64,000 nt of DNA, taken from contig NZ_CANLZZ010000003.1 of assembly GCF_947495725.1 (NCBI RefSeq), positions 490,341-554,340 of the forward strand, written 5' to 3'. Positions 9,203 through 17,168 of the stretch are shown piece after piece. How positions within the stretch are numbered: position 1 is the stretch's first letter; each line of letters starts with the position of its first letter. Below the pieces are notes generated by a model. It was not told the DNA's origin. It saw nothing but the letters and a program-made list of their open reading frames with translations, and did not search any database. The position numbers and the translations under genes were made by a program. Source of the DNA: an uncultured Lutibacter sp. (GTDB lineage Bacteria; Bacteroidota; Bacteroidia; Flavobacteriales; Flavobacteriaceae).

Positions 9203-10036
9203 ATGAAATATACTCGCTTACTACTTTTATTACTTTTTGTTATAGTTTTTTCTTGTTCAACATCTAATGACGATACTGATATTATAGAAATTATTACACT
9301 AGAGGAAGAAGAAATTATAGAAGAAGAAGAAGAAGAAGAAGAAGAAGAGTCTACTAAAATTGGAATTGCTATTTGCGATGGTGATGTTCAACCAACTCCA
9401 GAATATATTGATGATACCATAACTCCTACCGATAACAAATGTGATGTGTTTTTAGAAGAAAACGGACTCCTTATTTTTGAGGCTGAAAACACCAAATCAG
9501 ATTTTAATAAATGGATTTATGAATCTTCAATTCCAAATTATAGAGGAACTGGTTACTTAAGATACAAAGGACCTTTTACAGGTAGCTCTCCATTAGTTTA
9601 TAAATTTAAAATTCAAAATGCGGGAATTTATCGTTTTATGATTAGAAGTTCAAAACCTGATGGAGTTGCGCAAGATGCCAATAACGACTGTTTTATTAAA
9701 ATGGAAGGAGATTTTGTTGCTGGTGAAATGAACGCTTGTCTCAAAAATTATGACAGAAATTCAACCAATACAAATGCCTTGAAAAAAGACACCAAATTTT
9801 TTGGAACTGGTGGTATTGGAGAATTTAAAAATGCAGCTGGCCAATTAGACTTGCATTCAGTAAAACCTTGGGCTACATATAGCTTTAAAGCTGGAGAAAC
9901 CTATAGATTAACTATTACAGGAAGATCCTCTGAATTTAGTATTGATCGAATCCTAATTGTAGATTTAAACAAATACGATTATGCAAACTATAATAAATAT
10001 GCTAATAATGCGGTTCAGAGTTCTTGTGTTGAATAA
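9203..10036 (+). CDS. Surface lipoprotein with acidic linker and carbohydrate-binding-like domain
   Basis: 277 aa. A type II signal peptide ends in FSC (lipobox, Cys about residue 18), followed by STSNDD and an unusually acidic stretch of about 25 residues that is mostly Glu, encoded by a GAA microsatellite. Acidic residues directly after the lipid-bearing Cys act as a surface-export signal in Flavobacteria, so the protein is probably on the outside of the outer membrane. The C-terminal 190 residues (LLIFEAENTKSDFNKW, YRGTGYLRYKGP, YRFMIRSSKPDG, FSIDRILI) resemble the jelly-roll modules of the CBM6/CBM35/GH115-C kind. No catalytic residues are recognisable. It probably works with the preceding beta-helix protein as a glycan-binding partner (inference). 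Confidence 0.7.
   Translation: MKYTRLLLLLLFVIVFSCSTSNDDTDIIEIITLEEEEIIEEEEEEEEEESTKIGIAICDGDVQPTPEYIDDTITPTDNKCDVFLEENGLLIFEAENTKSDFNKWIYESSIPNYRGTGYLRYKGPFTGSSPLVYKFKIQNAGIYRFMIRSSKPDGVAQDANNDCFIKMEGDFVAGEMNACLKNYDRNSTNTNALKKDTKFFGTGGIGEFKNAAGQLDLHSVKPWATYSFKAGETYRLTITGRSSEFSIDRILIVDLNKYDYANYNKYANNAVQSSCVE
9320..9346 (+). repeat. GAA trinucleotide microsatellite inside the lipoprotein gene
   Basis: Eight GAA units plus GAG, in frame, coding for the poly-Glu linker. Another GAA-rich stretch lies at 9304-9313. Slippage would change linker length by whole residues without breaking the frame. Confidence 0.85.
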
Positions 10037-10164
10037 TATAACTAAAACTCGTTTTTTTTATATAGCGCCTTCCACCCTAACCGTAATCACTTTATAATGA
10101 GAGATATAACCTGCTACAGCAACTTTTATTTTTGTTAAAACATTCTATTTTTAATTTTATTTTG

Positions 10165-10197
10165 TACTTTTGAAAACAGCACAGCGCAGCACAGCAC
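10165..10197 (+). promoter_or_regulatory. -7 box followed by AGCAC tandem repeat upstream of the regulator
   Basis: TACTTTTG (10165-10172) fits TAnnTTTG. Starting 6 nt later is a four-unit 5-bp tandem repeat, AGCAC-AGCGC-AGCAC-AGCAC (10178-10197), strikingly GC-rich for this region. If the -7 box is used, transcription starts about where the repeat begins, so the repeat forms the first bases of the mRNA. The ATG is at 10216. Confidence 0.5.
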
Positions 10198-10215
10198 AAA
10201 ATATAATTATAACAT

Positions 10216-11226
10216 ATGTTTTCAACTCTTTTTGAATTAATAAATTTAGAAATTTCCAAAGGAACTTCTGTAAAATCTGTAAGTATAGTTAATGCAATTA
10301 GCGATGCAATTGAAAAGAAAATTATTGTTAGAGACAGTAAACTTCCATCGGTAAATGAAGCTGTTAAAGGTTTGTCAATTGCCCGCACTACAATTGTTAA
10401 AGCATATAAAGAGCTTATAAATAGAGGAATTATAGAATCTCGTCCTCGTTATGGGTATTTTGTCATTAGTGAAAACACAAAGCGTAAAGTAAAAGTGATA
10501 ATGCTTTTGCATAATTTAAATCCTTTTCAAGAGCAGCTTTATAATGCGTTTGAAAAAAGTGTTGGAGATTATGCATCTGTTGAAGTTTTTTTCCATCATT
10601 GCAACACTGCTGTATTTAAAAGCTTAATATTAGATAAGTTGAATAATTACGGATTGTTTGTTATAACACCCTACTCTAATCCAGATATTGCAAAAATTAT
10701 TGCCGAAATCCCTCCAGAAAAAGTTTTAATTATTGATCAATTAGCTGAACTTGAAGGTTACTCATACATATGTCAGAATTTTTATGAAAGCATATTAAAC
10801 GCAATGCCTAACATAAATAATAATCTAAAAAAGTACAATCAAGGTGTTTTACTTTTCCCAAAAGAAATAGAATTCTCTATTAAAATTAAAAATGCATTCA
10901 TTAAATATTTTGAAATGCAACATATTCCTCTAAAGGTTTTTGATCGATTCAAAAACTTAAAAAAAGGGAGTTTTTACATTGTTCTATCTGAAAACGACTT
11001 GGTTAAATTAGTTAAAGAAGCTAAAAATCAAGGCTTAAAACTTGGTAAAGACATTGGTATTTTATCTTATAATGATATGCCTATAAAAGAAATAATAGCA
11101 GATGGAATAACTGTAATTTCAACCAACTTTACCGAAATAGGTCGTTTAGCTGGTGAATTTGTAAAAAATAGAACTCCAATTTCAAAAATAGTAGAAACCA
11201 ATATTATTGAACGTAACTCCTTATAA
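10216..11226 (+). CDS. GntR-type transcriptional regulator with periplasmic-binding-protein-like sensor domain
   Basis: 336 aa. Residues about 15-85 form a GntR winged helix (LPSVNEAVKGLSIARTTIVKAYKELINRGIIESRPRYGYFV). The rest resembles the LacI/RbsB-type sugar-binding fold in weakly conserved form: LLHNLNPFQEQLYNAFEKSV, then KLGKDIGILSYNDMPIKEIIADGITVISTNFTEIGRLAGEFV near the end, which is the usual LacI-family C-terminal signature. This GntR-HTH plus PBP-like pairing is typical of Bacteroidetes regulators that bind a mono- or disaccharide in the cytoplasm. It sits 9 nt before the GH36-like gene, so it probably regulates this locus and is co-transcribed with it. The inducer cannot be deduced. 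Confidence 0.85.
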   Translation: MFSTLFELINLEISKGTSVKSVSIVNAISDAIEKKIIVRDSKLPSVNEAVKGLSIARTTIVKAYKELINRGIIESRPRYGYFVISENTKRKVKVIMLLHNLNPFQEQLYNAFEKSVGDYASVEVFFHHCNTAVFKSLILDKLNNYGLFVITPYSNPDIAKIIAEIPPEKVLIIDQLAELEGYSYICQNFYESILNAMPNINNNLKKYNQGVLLFPKEIEFSIKIKNAFIKYFEMQHIPLKVFDRFKNLKKGSFYIVLSENDLVKLVKEAKNQGLKLGKDIGILSYNDMPIKEIIADGITVISTNFTEIGRLAGEFVKNRTPISKIVETNIIERNSL

Positions 11227-11235
11227 AACTTCATT

Positions 11236-13413
11236 ATGTACAAAATAGCAACACTTTATAAACCCTTTTTTATTCTGTTTCTTTTATTAATCATAGGTAT
11301 CAACTCTTCAATATTTGCCCAAGTAAAAATATCATTTAAGAACAATGTGCTTCTTTTAGAAAATAGTGTTTTTCAACGTAAAATTAATTTAGACTCTAAT
11401 GGAAAGCTTACCACAATAAGTTATAAATTACTTAAGGATAATGAAGAATTTATCCAAAACAATAAAAATTTCAACAAAAAAGATAGCGATAAGTTTACGG
11501 TTTCTACTTCTGATGAATTTAGCTTTTTGTTAAATGATAAAAAGCACACTGGCTTAAGTGGCTGGGATTATAATAGTCATAAGTACATTAAAGATGGTAT
11601 CAAACTATTTTTAAAATCTAAAACATCAAATTTCAACATTGCCATAACATATTTAGTGTACCCAAACTTACCAATGGTTCGAAAAAAAATTGAAATATTT
11701 AATACCTATAATAAAGAACTAAAAATTGAATCCTTAGATGTTGAGCGACTTAAAATTGCTGGCGGAGGTGTAGGAACTGCAAGTTGGATAATGAATGATT
11801 ATGGTCGTCAAAAACATTTAGGTCAGTTTATTGGTAACTGTTACGATCCTGTAGTTGTAGTTCATAACCATAAAGAACGAAAAGGAATCTTTTTAGGAAA
11901 TGAAGCTCCCGGAGTTATGAAACGAACTTCCGTTTTTTTACAACAAAGTTTGTTAACAGTTGGGTTAACTCATATTGAGCAAAATTTTGGCTTTCGTAAA
12001 TGGATAAAACCGAATACTTCTTGGGAAAGCACTTGGGTATTTTCAGGAATTTATAACAATACCGATGATCCTTCAAAAATTTTAAATACAAGTGTAAATG
12101 ATTATGTTAGAAAACATCTAGGAGCTAGAATTTTTCAAGTAAAAGAAATGCCAACATTTGTATACAATACTTGGGCACCATTTAAACATAACATTAATGA
12201 AAAAATGATGTATAGCTTAATTGATGCGGCTGCCGAATGTGGTGTACAAGAATTTATAATTGATGATGGATGGCAAGATTCTTATGGCGATTGGGGAGTA
12301 AACAAAGAAAAATTTCCAAATGGTTTAAAACCAATTTTTGATTATATAAAATCAAAAGGAATGAAACCTGGAGTTTGGATTAGTTTGTGTTCTGCAGAAA
12401 CAAAAAGTGAGGTATATAAAAATCATCCTGAATGGACAGTTAAAAAAGCTAATGGAGATGATATTAATTTACATACAGATAAAGAGCAACTCTATGGTTG
12501 GGAATCTAAATCTATGTGCTTAACCACAGGTTGGAGAGACTATATAAAAAATGTTATACTTAAAATGGTTAATGAATATGGTTTAGAATACATTAAAGGC
12601 GATTTTGCTGCTGTTACAGGCGCTTATACATCTGACAAAACAAGATCTGGTTGTCATGCCAAAAATCACAATCATAAAGATCGAAATGAATCTATGCTTG
12701 AAATGTATCAAGGAACTTGGCAATTATTTGATGAATTACATGAAGCAGCCCCTAACCTATTTATTGATTGTACATTTGAAACTATGGGTGCATTACACTT
12801 AATTGATTTAGCAATGTGCAAACATGCAGATGGAAATTGGTTATCAAATTTTGTAGATACCGCGCCTTTAGGTAGTTTAAAAGTTCGAAAACTTGCTTGG
12901 TCACGCACTCCAACAATTCCTGCAGCATCAATGGTTATTGGAAATCAAGGTTTAGATGACCCAAATTTTATGTTTTCAATGAAATCTTTGGCAGGTGCAT
13001 TACCAATTGTTTTAGGTGACCCTAGAAATTTAACTTCCGAAAAACGCAAAGAAATTAAAGAAATGGCTAGCTGGTTAAAAGAGATGCAAAATTCACATAA
13101 CTTTATGACGTATCGCCAAGATTTACCGGGTTTTGGAGAACCTCAAGATGGATTTTGGGATGGTTTCCAGCGTATTAATACAGCTACTAAATCTGGTGGT
13201 ATTATTGGAGTTTTTAAACAAAAGTCTTTTCAAAAAGAAATGTGGGTAACTGTAAATTATTTAGATCCAAAAGCCACTTATAAAGTTACACTAGCACCAA
13301 ACAAAAAAAAGGTTTTTAAAGGTATTGGTGAAGAATTACATACCAAAGGATTTAAAGTGAAATTCAAGGAGCATTTTCAAGGAGAATTGTATGAAGTACA
13401 AAAAGAAAAATAA
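11236..13413 (+). CDS. Secreted GH36-like alpha-galactosidase, divergent
   Basis: 725 aa with a signal peptide (to about IFAQ, residue 31). After an N-terminal beta-sandwich comes a TIM barrel with typical GH36/clan GH-D blocks: FVYNTWAPF, EFIIDDGWQDSYGDWGVNKEKFPNGLKPIFDYIKSKGMKPGVWIS, and YIKGDF, where D456 is the expected nucleophile. Downstream, the CSSGGGRxD-like block and the acid/base loop of classical alpha-galactosidases are not obvious; instead I read IDCTFETMGALHLIDLAMCKHADGNW. So the fold and clan are well supported, but the exact linkage or sugar is not. Alpha-galactosidase and alpha-N-acetylgalactosaminidase are the likeliest activities. It follows the regulator by 9 nt and precedes a sulfatase, which suggests a sulfated galactan-type substrate. 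Confidence 0.75.
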   Translation: MYKIATLYKPFFILFLLLIIGINSSIFAQVKISFKNNVLLLENSVFQRKINLDSNGKLTTISYKLLKDNEEFIQNNKNFNKKDSDKFTVSTSDEFSFLLNDKKHTGLSGWDYNSHKYIKDGIKLFLKSKTSNFNIAITYLVYPNLPMVRKKIEIFNTYNKELKIESLDVERLKIAGGGVGTASWIMNDYGRQKHLGQFIGNCYDPVVVVHNHKERKGIFLGNEAPGVMKRTSVFLQQSLLTVGLTHIEQNFGFRKWIKPNTSWESTWVFSGIYNNTDDPSKILNTSVNDYVRKHLGARIFQVKEMPTFVYNTWAPFKHNINEKMMYSLIDAAAECGVQEFIIDDGWQDSYGDWGVNKEKFPNGLKPIFDYIKSKGMKPGVWISLCSAETKSEVYKNHPEWTVKKANGDDINLHTDKEQLYGWESKSMCLTTGWRDYIKNVILKMVNEYGLEYIKGDFAAVTGAYTSDKTRSGCHAKNHNHKDRNESMLEMYQGTWQLFDELHEAAPNLFIDCTFETMGALHLIDLAMCKHADGNWLSNFVDTAPLGSLKVRKLAWSRTPTIPAASMVIGNQGLDDPNFMFSMKSLAGALPIVLGDPRNLTSEKRKEIKEMASWLKEMQNSHNFMTYRQDLPGFGEPQDGFWDGFQRINTATKSGGIIGVFKQKSFQKEMWVTVNYLDPKATYKVTLAPNKKKVFKGIGEELHTKGFKVKFKEHFQGELYEVQKEK

Positions 13414-13445
13414 GATTAAAACTAGCCCTTCAAAACAATATAATT

Positions 13446-15023
13446 ATGAAAAAACTTCAATCTAAACTAACTAAAAGCATTACACTAATTCTATGCTTTG
13501 GGTTATTTGCTTGTTCTCATCAAAAAGAAAAAACCAAGCCTAACGTGGTTATAATTTATGGAGATGATGTGGGGTTTGGCGATATTGGAGTGTATGGTGC
13601 TACTAAAATTCCTACTCCAAATATAGACAACTTAGCAGCCAACGGAATTCGTTTTACCGATGGTCATTGTAGTGCTGCAACTTGCACTCCTTCTCGATTT
13701 TCACTTTTAACAGGAACACATGCTTTTCGATACGGAGCAAGTATTTTACCTCCAGATGCTCCTCTAATTATTCCTACAGATATGAAAACATTAGCTGATG
13801 TTTTTAAAGAAAGTGGCTATGCAACTAGTGTAATTGGAAAATGGCATTTAGGTATTGGATCAAAGGATAAACCTAACGATTGGAATACTGAGGTAAAACC
13901 TGGACCACTTGAATTAGGCTTTGATTATTCATTTTTAGTACCAGCCACTAATGATAGAGTTCCTTGTGTATATCTCGAAAACTATAAGGTTTATAATTAC
14001 GATGCCAACGATCCTATTTATGTAACCGGAAGTTATAATGGTGATGCCATTGAAAAAGTACAAAAACAAGGAAGTACTCAATACCCTGATGGACAAAAAA
14101 ACCGTGAAGCAATGACTTATTACGAAAGCACCTTTATGCATGATAATAGTGTTATTAACGGCATTGGAAGATTAGGATATATGTCTGGTGGAAAAAAAGC
14201 GCTTTGGAACGATGAAACTATGGCAGATGTTTTAGTTGGAAAAGCAAAAGAATACATTATAAAAAATAAAGAGAAACCTTTCTTTCTCTATTTAGCTTCT
14301 CAAGATATTCATGTACCACGAGTTCCGCATCCTCGCTTTAGAGGAAAGTCAGAACTTGGATACCGAGTCGATGCTATGGTTCAATTAGATTGGACTGTGG
14401 GAGCTATTAATAAAATACTAAAAGAACAAGGCTTAAGTGAAAATACTATAGTCATTTTTTCTAGTGATAATGGTCCTGTTTATGATGATGGTTATAAAGA
14501 TGGAACAACCGTTTTAAGAACGCTTGGTGAAGTTGATCGAGGACATGATGGTTCTGGAAAATGGAGAGGCGGAAAATATCAAATTTATGAAGGTGGTACA
14601 CGTATTCCGTTTATTGTTAGTTGGCCGGGTACTATAAAACCTACTGTTTCTAATGCTTTAGTAAGTCAGGTAGATTTTTTAGCCTCTTTTGCTGCTCTTA
14701 CAGGTTATACGCTTGATTCAAAAGAAGCTATTGATAGTAGAAATATGTTAGACGTTTTTCTAGGAACAAAAAAAGAAGGCTTGCCATACTTAATTGAAGA
14801 ACGATTTCAGTTGGCTTTACGAAAGGGAAATTGGAAATACATTGAACCAAAAATGGGCAAACACAATCCAAGTAAAATTGTAAAAAAACCTGAACTATAT
14901 AATCTTTTAGAAGATCCTTCAGAACAGCATAATATCGTTGAAAAATACCTTGACAAGGCACAAGAAATGCAAAATATTATTGAACAAGTTAAGGAAGAAA
15001 ATGGAATCAAAAACTTAAAATAA
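13446..15023 (+). CDS. Formylglycine-dependent sulfatase, family S1 lipoprotein
   Basis: 525 aa. The N-terminal lipobox (LFACSHQKEK) anchors it to a membrane. The metal-binding start VVIIYGDDVGFGDIGVYGA and the sulfatase signature CTPSRFSLLTG are present; Cys80 is the residue converted to formylglycine. VIGKWHLGIG, FFLYLASQDIHVPRVPHPRF and SSDNGPVYDDG supply the remaining active-site Lys/His/Asp/Asn positions, so the site looks complete. The overall look is of arylsulfatase-A-like S1 enzymes active on sulfated glycans. It needs a formylglycine-generating (anSME or FGE) enzyme, not found in this window. Only about 30 nt separate it from the genes on both sides, so co-transcription is likely. 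Confidence 0.93.
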   Translation: MKKLQSKLTKSITLILCFGLFACSHQKEKTKPNVVIIYGDDVGFGDIGVYGATKIPTPNIDNLAANGIRFTDGHCSAATCTPSRFSLLTGTHAFRYGASILPPDAPLIIPTDMKTLADVFKESGYATSVIGKWHLGIGSKDKPNDWNTEVKPGPLELGFDYSFLVPATNDRVPCVYLENYKVYNYDANDPIYVTGSYNGDAIEKVQKQGSTQYPDGQKNREAMTYYESTFMHDNSVINGIGRLGYMSGGKKALWNDETMADVLVGKAKEYIIKNKEKPFFLYLASQDIHVPRVPHPRFRGKSELGYRVDAMVQLDWTVGAINKILKEQGLSENTIVIFSSDNGPVYDDGYKDGTTVLRTLGEVDRGHDGSGKWRGGKYQIYEGGTRIPFIVSWPGTIKPTVSNALVSQVDFLASFAALTGYTLDSKEAIDSRNMLDVFLGTKKEGLPYLIEERFQLALRKGNWKYIEPKMGKHNPSKIVKKPELYNLLEDPSEQHNIVEKYLDKAQEMQNIIEQVKEENGIKNLK

Positions 15024-15045
15024 ACACAAAAAAATAAGATTACCA

Positions 15046-17070
15046 ATGAAAAACCTATTATTTTACTTGCTGTTTTTAACTGTAACAACTGGTTATACAC
15101 AAACTGATAAGACTTCTATAGAAAATAAATCTTTAAAAATTGAAGTTAATAAAGAAAATGGTTGTTTTACAGTATTAGAAAAAAAAAGTGATTATCTGTG
15201 GAAGTCAGATCCTTGGAAAAATTCAGCAGCTCAACTAAAGCTTTACACAGCAAACAAAGAAGAAATTTTGATTGATCTTTCTACATCAAAATCTATCAGC
15301 ATTAATGTAGTAAGCAAAATAAAAATCGAAATCCTTTTTAAAAATCCTTCAACTCCAAAAGGGAAAATAATTAATGGTATTGAAGTACTAACTTCTCTTT
15401 CTTTCGGCAAAGTCGGTTCAGATGTAATTGCAAAAATTGACAACGTTGTTATTCCAAAAGATTATAAAGCCAATACACTAGAATATCCATTACGAAGTTT
15501 TTATCAAAAAACGGAAGTAGAACGTGGTTTAGCTGCCATACCATATATTCAAGGAGTTGTTGTCCCATCATACATATATCCTATGCGAAATTCTAAATTC
15601 GGTGTTTTTGATGATTCTATGTACGAAGAAAGAAAAGCTGTAGGTGAAATGGGAGTTGAACGTCATGGTATTTCAATGCCTTGGTTTGGAATTGAAGGTG
15701 AAAAATCTGCTGCAATGACAATTATTCCAGAAAATGGCTCCGTTAAAATGAAATACATTCTTAATTACAACAATCGTGATAAATATATTGCTGAATATAA
15801 CAAAGAGTCAACATACCCAAGAATTTTAAGTGTATATCCTGTTTGGAACTTAAATAAATTATCTGATAAAAATTTTGTGACCTTTCACTTTATGCCAAAT
15901 GGGACATATGTAGATATGGCAAAACATTACCGCAAATTAGCTATAGAAAAAGGTTATTTTGTTTCATTAAAAGAGAAAGCAAAAAAAGCACCTCGTGTAA
16001 ATCTTATGGCTGGTGATATTTACTTACATCTTTATGGTGGCTATCCTCATTATGTAAATTTCCCTGGTATGGCATTTACTTTTAACGATGTAAAAGAAAT
16101 TGTAACCGATTTACACGATAATTTAAATGTTGAAAGATTATGGTTGAACCTTTGGGGTGTATGGGATAAATATCCACCTCATCATTGGCCTCCAAATAAA
16201 GAAGCTGGAGGAACTAAAGAACTTAAAAACGCTGTAGACCTTATTAAAAAATACGATTACAATGTTTGTTGCTATACCAATTGGGGTTGCTTATTAGAAC
16301 ATGACCCTGATTATGATTATAATCTTTTAGCTAAAAATAAAGATGGTTCTTATATTTTTAAAAACAGATGGGCACAAACAGACCCTAAAAGATGGGTGCC
16401 AACTGCAATGGATGTTTGGACTAAAGCTAATGATGAAGTAGGGTTTAATGCAAATTATAGTGATTCTGGTCAAGATGAAGAATTGAGAAAATATCTTGGT
16501 GATTTAGGAATCCCAGTTAGTCAAGAGCGCGTTGGAAGAACAGAACTTTCAGTTAAATATTGGCACAGAACCGAAGGAATGGCTCCTTTAAATCAAAAAA
16601 AAGATACACAACCATTTGTTGAAGCTCCACTATTCAATTTAGTGTATCATGATGCTATGATGACAACTAACCGTTGGCAATCTCCAGATAATGATTATGA
16701 CTTAAATGGAGATTATTCTGTGCGTAGTTTACGTAATATGTTGTATGGGAATGAAGTTATGTATGTTGTACCTCCTTATGAATATCCAGGAATTCGCCCT
16801 ATGATAAAACAAGCTGTAAAATTAATGGCTCCATTACATAAAGAAACAGCTTTTGAAGAGCTACTAAGCCATAAATATTTAAGTGTTGATAAAATGGTTC
16901 AACGTAGTACTTTTGCAAACGGAACTATTGTAACTGTTAATATGGGTTTGGTTGATCAAAAACTTCCAAATGGAAAATATATATCTGGATATGGATTTTT
17001 AATTAATCATTCTAACGGAAAAACTACAGAAGGAAGTTTTAAGGTTGTAATGGATATGACAACAAAATAA
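15046..17070 (+). CDS. Unassigned secreted glycoside-hydrolase-like protein
   Basis: 674 aa with a signal peptide ending near residue 19 (TGYTQ). The first 300 residues look like a beta-sandwich (LKIEVNKENGCFTVLEKKSDYLW). The middle reads as a (beta/alpha)8 barrel: VERLWLNLWGVWDKYPPHHW, LIKKYDYNVCCYTNWGCLLEHDPDYDYN, a short acidic block VGFNANYSDSGQDEELRKYLGDLG, and GNEVMYVVPPYEYPGIRPM. This arrangement recalls DUF5696/GH101-like barrel proteins, but I cannot place it in a numbered GH family by eye. Candidate catalytic carboxylates are the Asp/Glu in the SDSGQDEE block and E-containing strand ends nearby. Context between a sulfatase and a GH29 fucosidase strongly suggests a glycan-cleaving enzyme. 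Confidence 0.6.
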   Translation: MKNLLFYLLFLTVTTGYTQTDKTSIENKSLKIEVNKENGCFTVLEKKSDYLWKSDPWKNSAAQLKLYTANKEEILIDLSTSKSISINVVSKIKIEILFKNPSTPKGKIINGIEVLTSLSFGKVGSDVIAKIDNVVIPKDYKANTLEYPLRSFYQKTEVERGLAAIPYIQGVVVPSYIYPMRNSKFGVFDDSMYEERKAVGEMGVERHGISMPWFGIEGEKSAAMTIIPENGSVKMKYILNYNNRDKYIAEYNKESTYPRILSVYPVWNLNKLSDKNFVTFHFMPNGTYVDMAKHYRKLAIEKGYFVSLKEKAKKAPRVNLMAGDIYLHLYGGYPHYVNFPGMAFTFNDVKEIVTDLHDNLNVERLWLNLWGVWDKYPPHHWPPNKEAGGTKELKNAVDLIKKYDYNVCCYTNWGCLLEHDPDYDYNLLAKNKDGSYIFKNRWAQTDPKRWVPTAMDVWTKANDEVGFNANYSDSGQDEELRKYLGDLGIPVSQERVGRTELSVKYWHRTEGMAPLNQKKDTQPFVEAPLFNLVYHDAMMTTNRWQSPDNDYDLNGDYSVRSLRNMLYGNEVMYVVPPYEYPGIRPMIKQAVKLMAPLHKETAFEELLSHKYLSVDKMVQRSTFANGTIVTVNMGLVDQKLPNGKYISGYGFLINHSNGKTTEGSFKVVMDMTTK

Positions 17071-17168
17071 AGCTTAACCTTTATGGGTTTATTTGTAGAT
17101 ACATACCTTTTACTTATAGGACCATAAAATCACCTATTAAGAATTATTTTTATTTGAAAATAAAAAAT

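Noticed and set aside
17154..17168. TTG start for the GH29 gene
   Set aside because: ATG five codons downstream begins a standard signal peptide and ATG is the usual start in the neighbouring genes.
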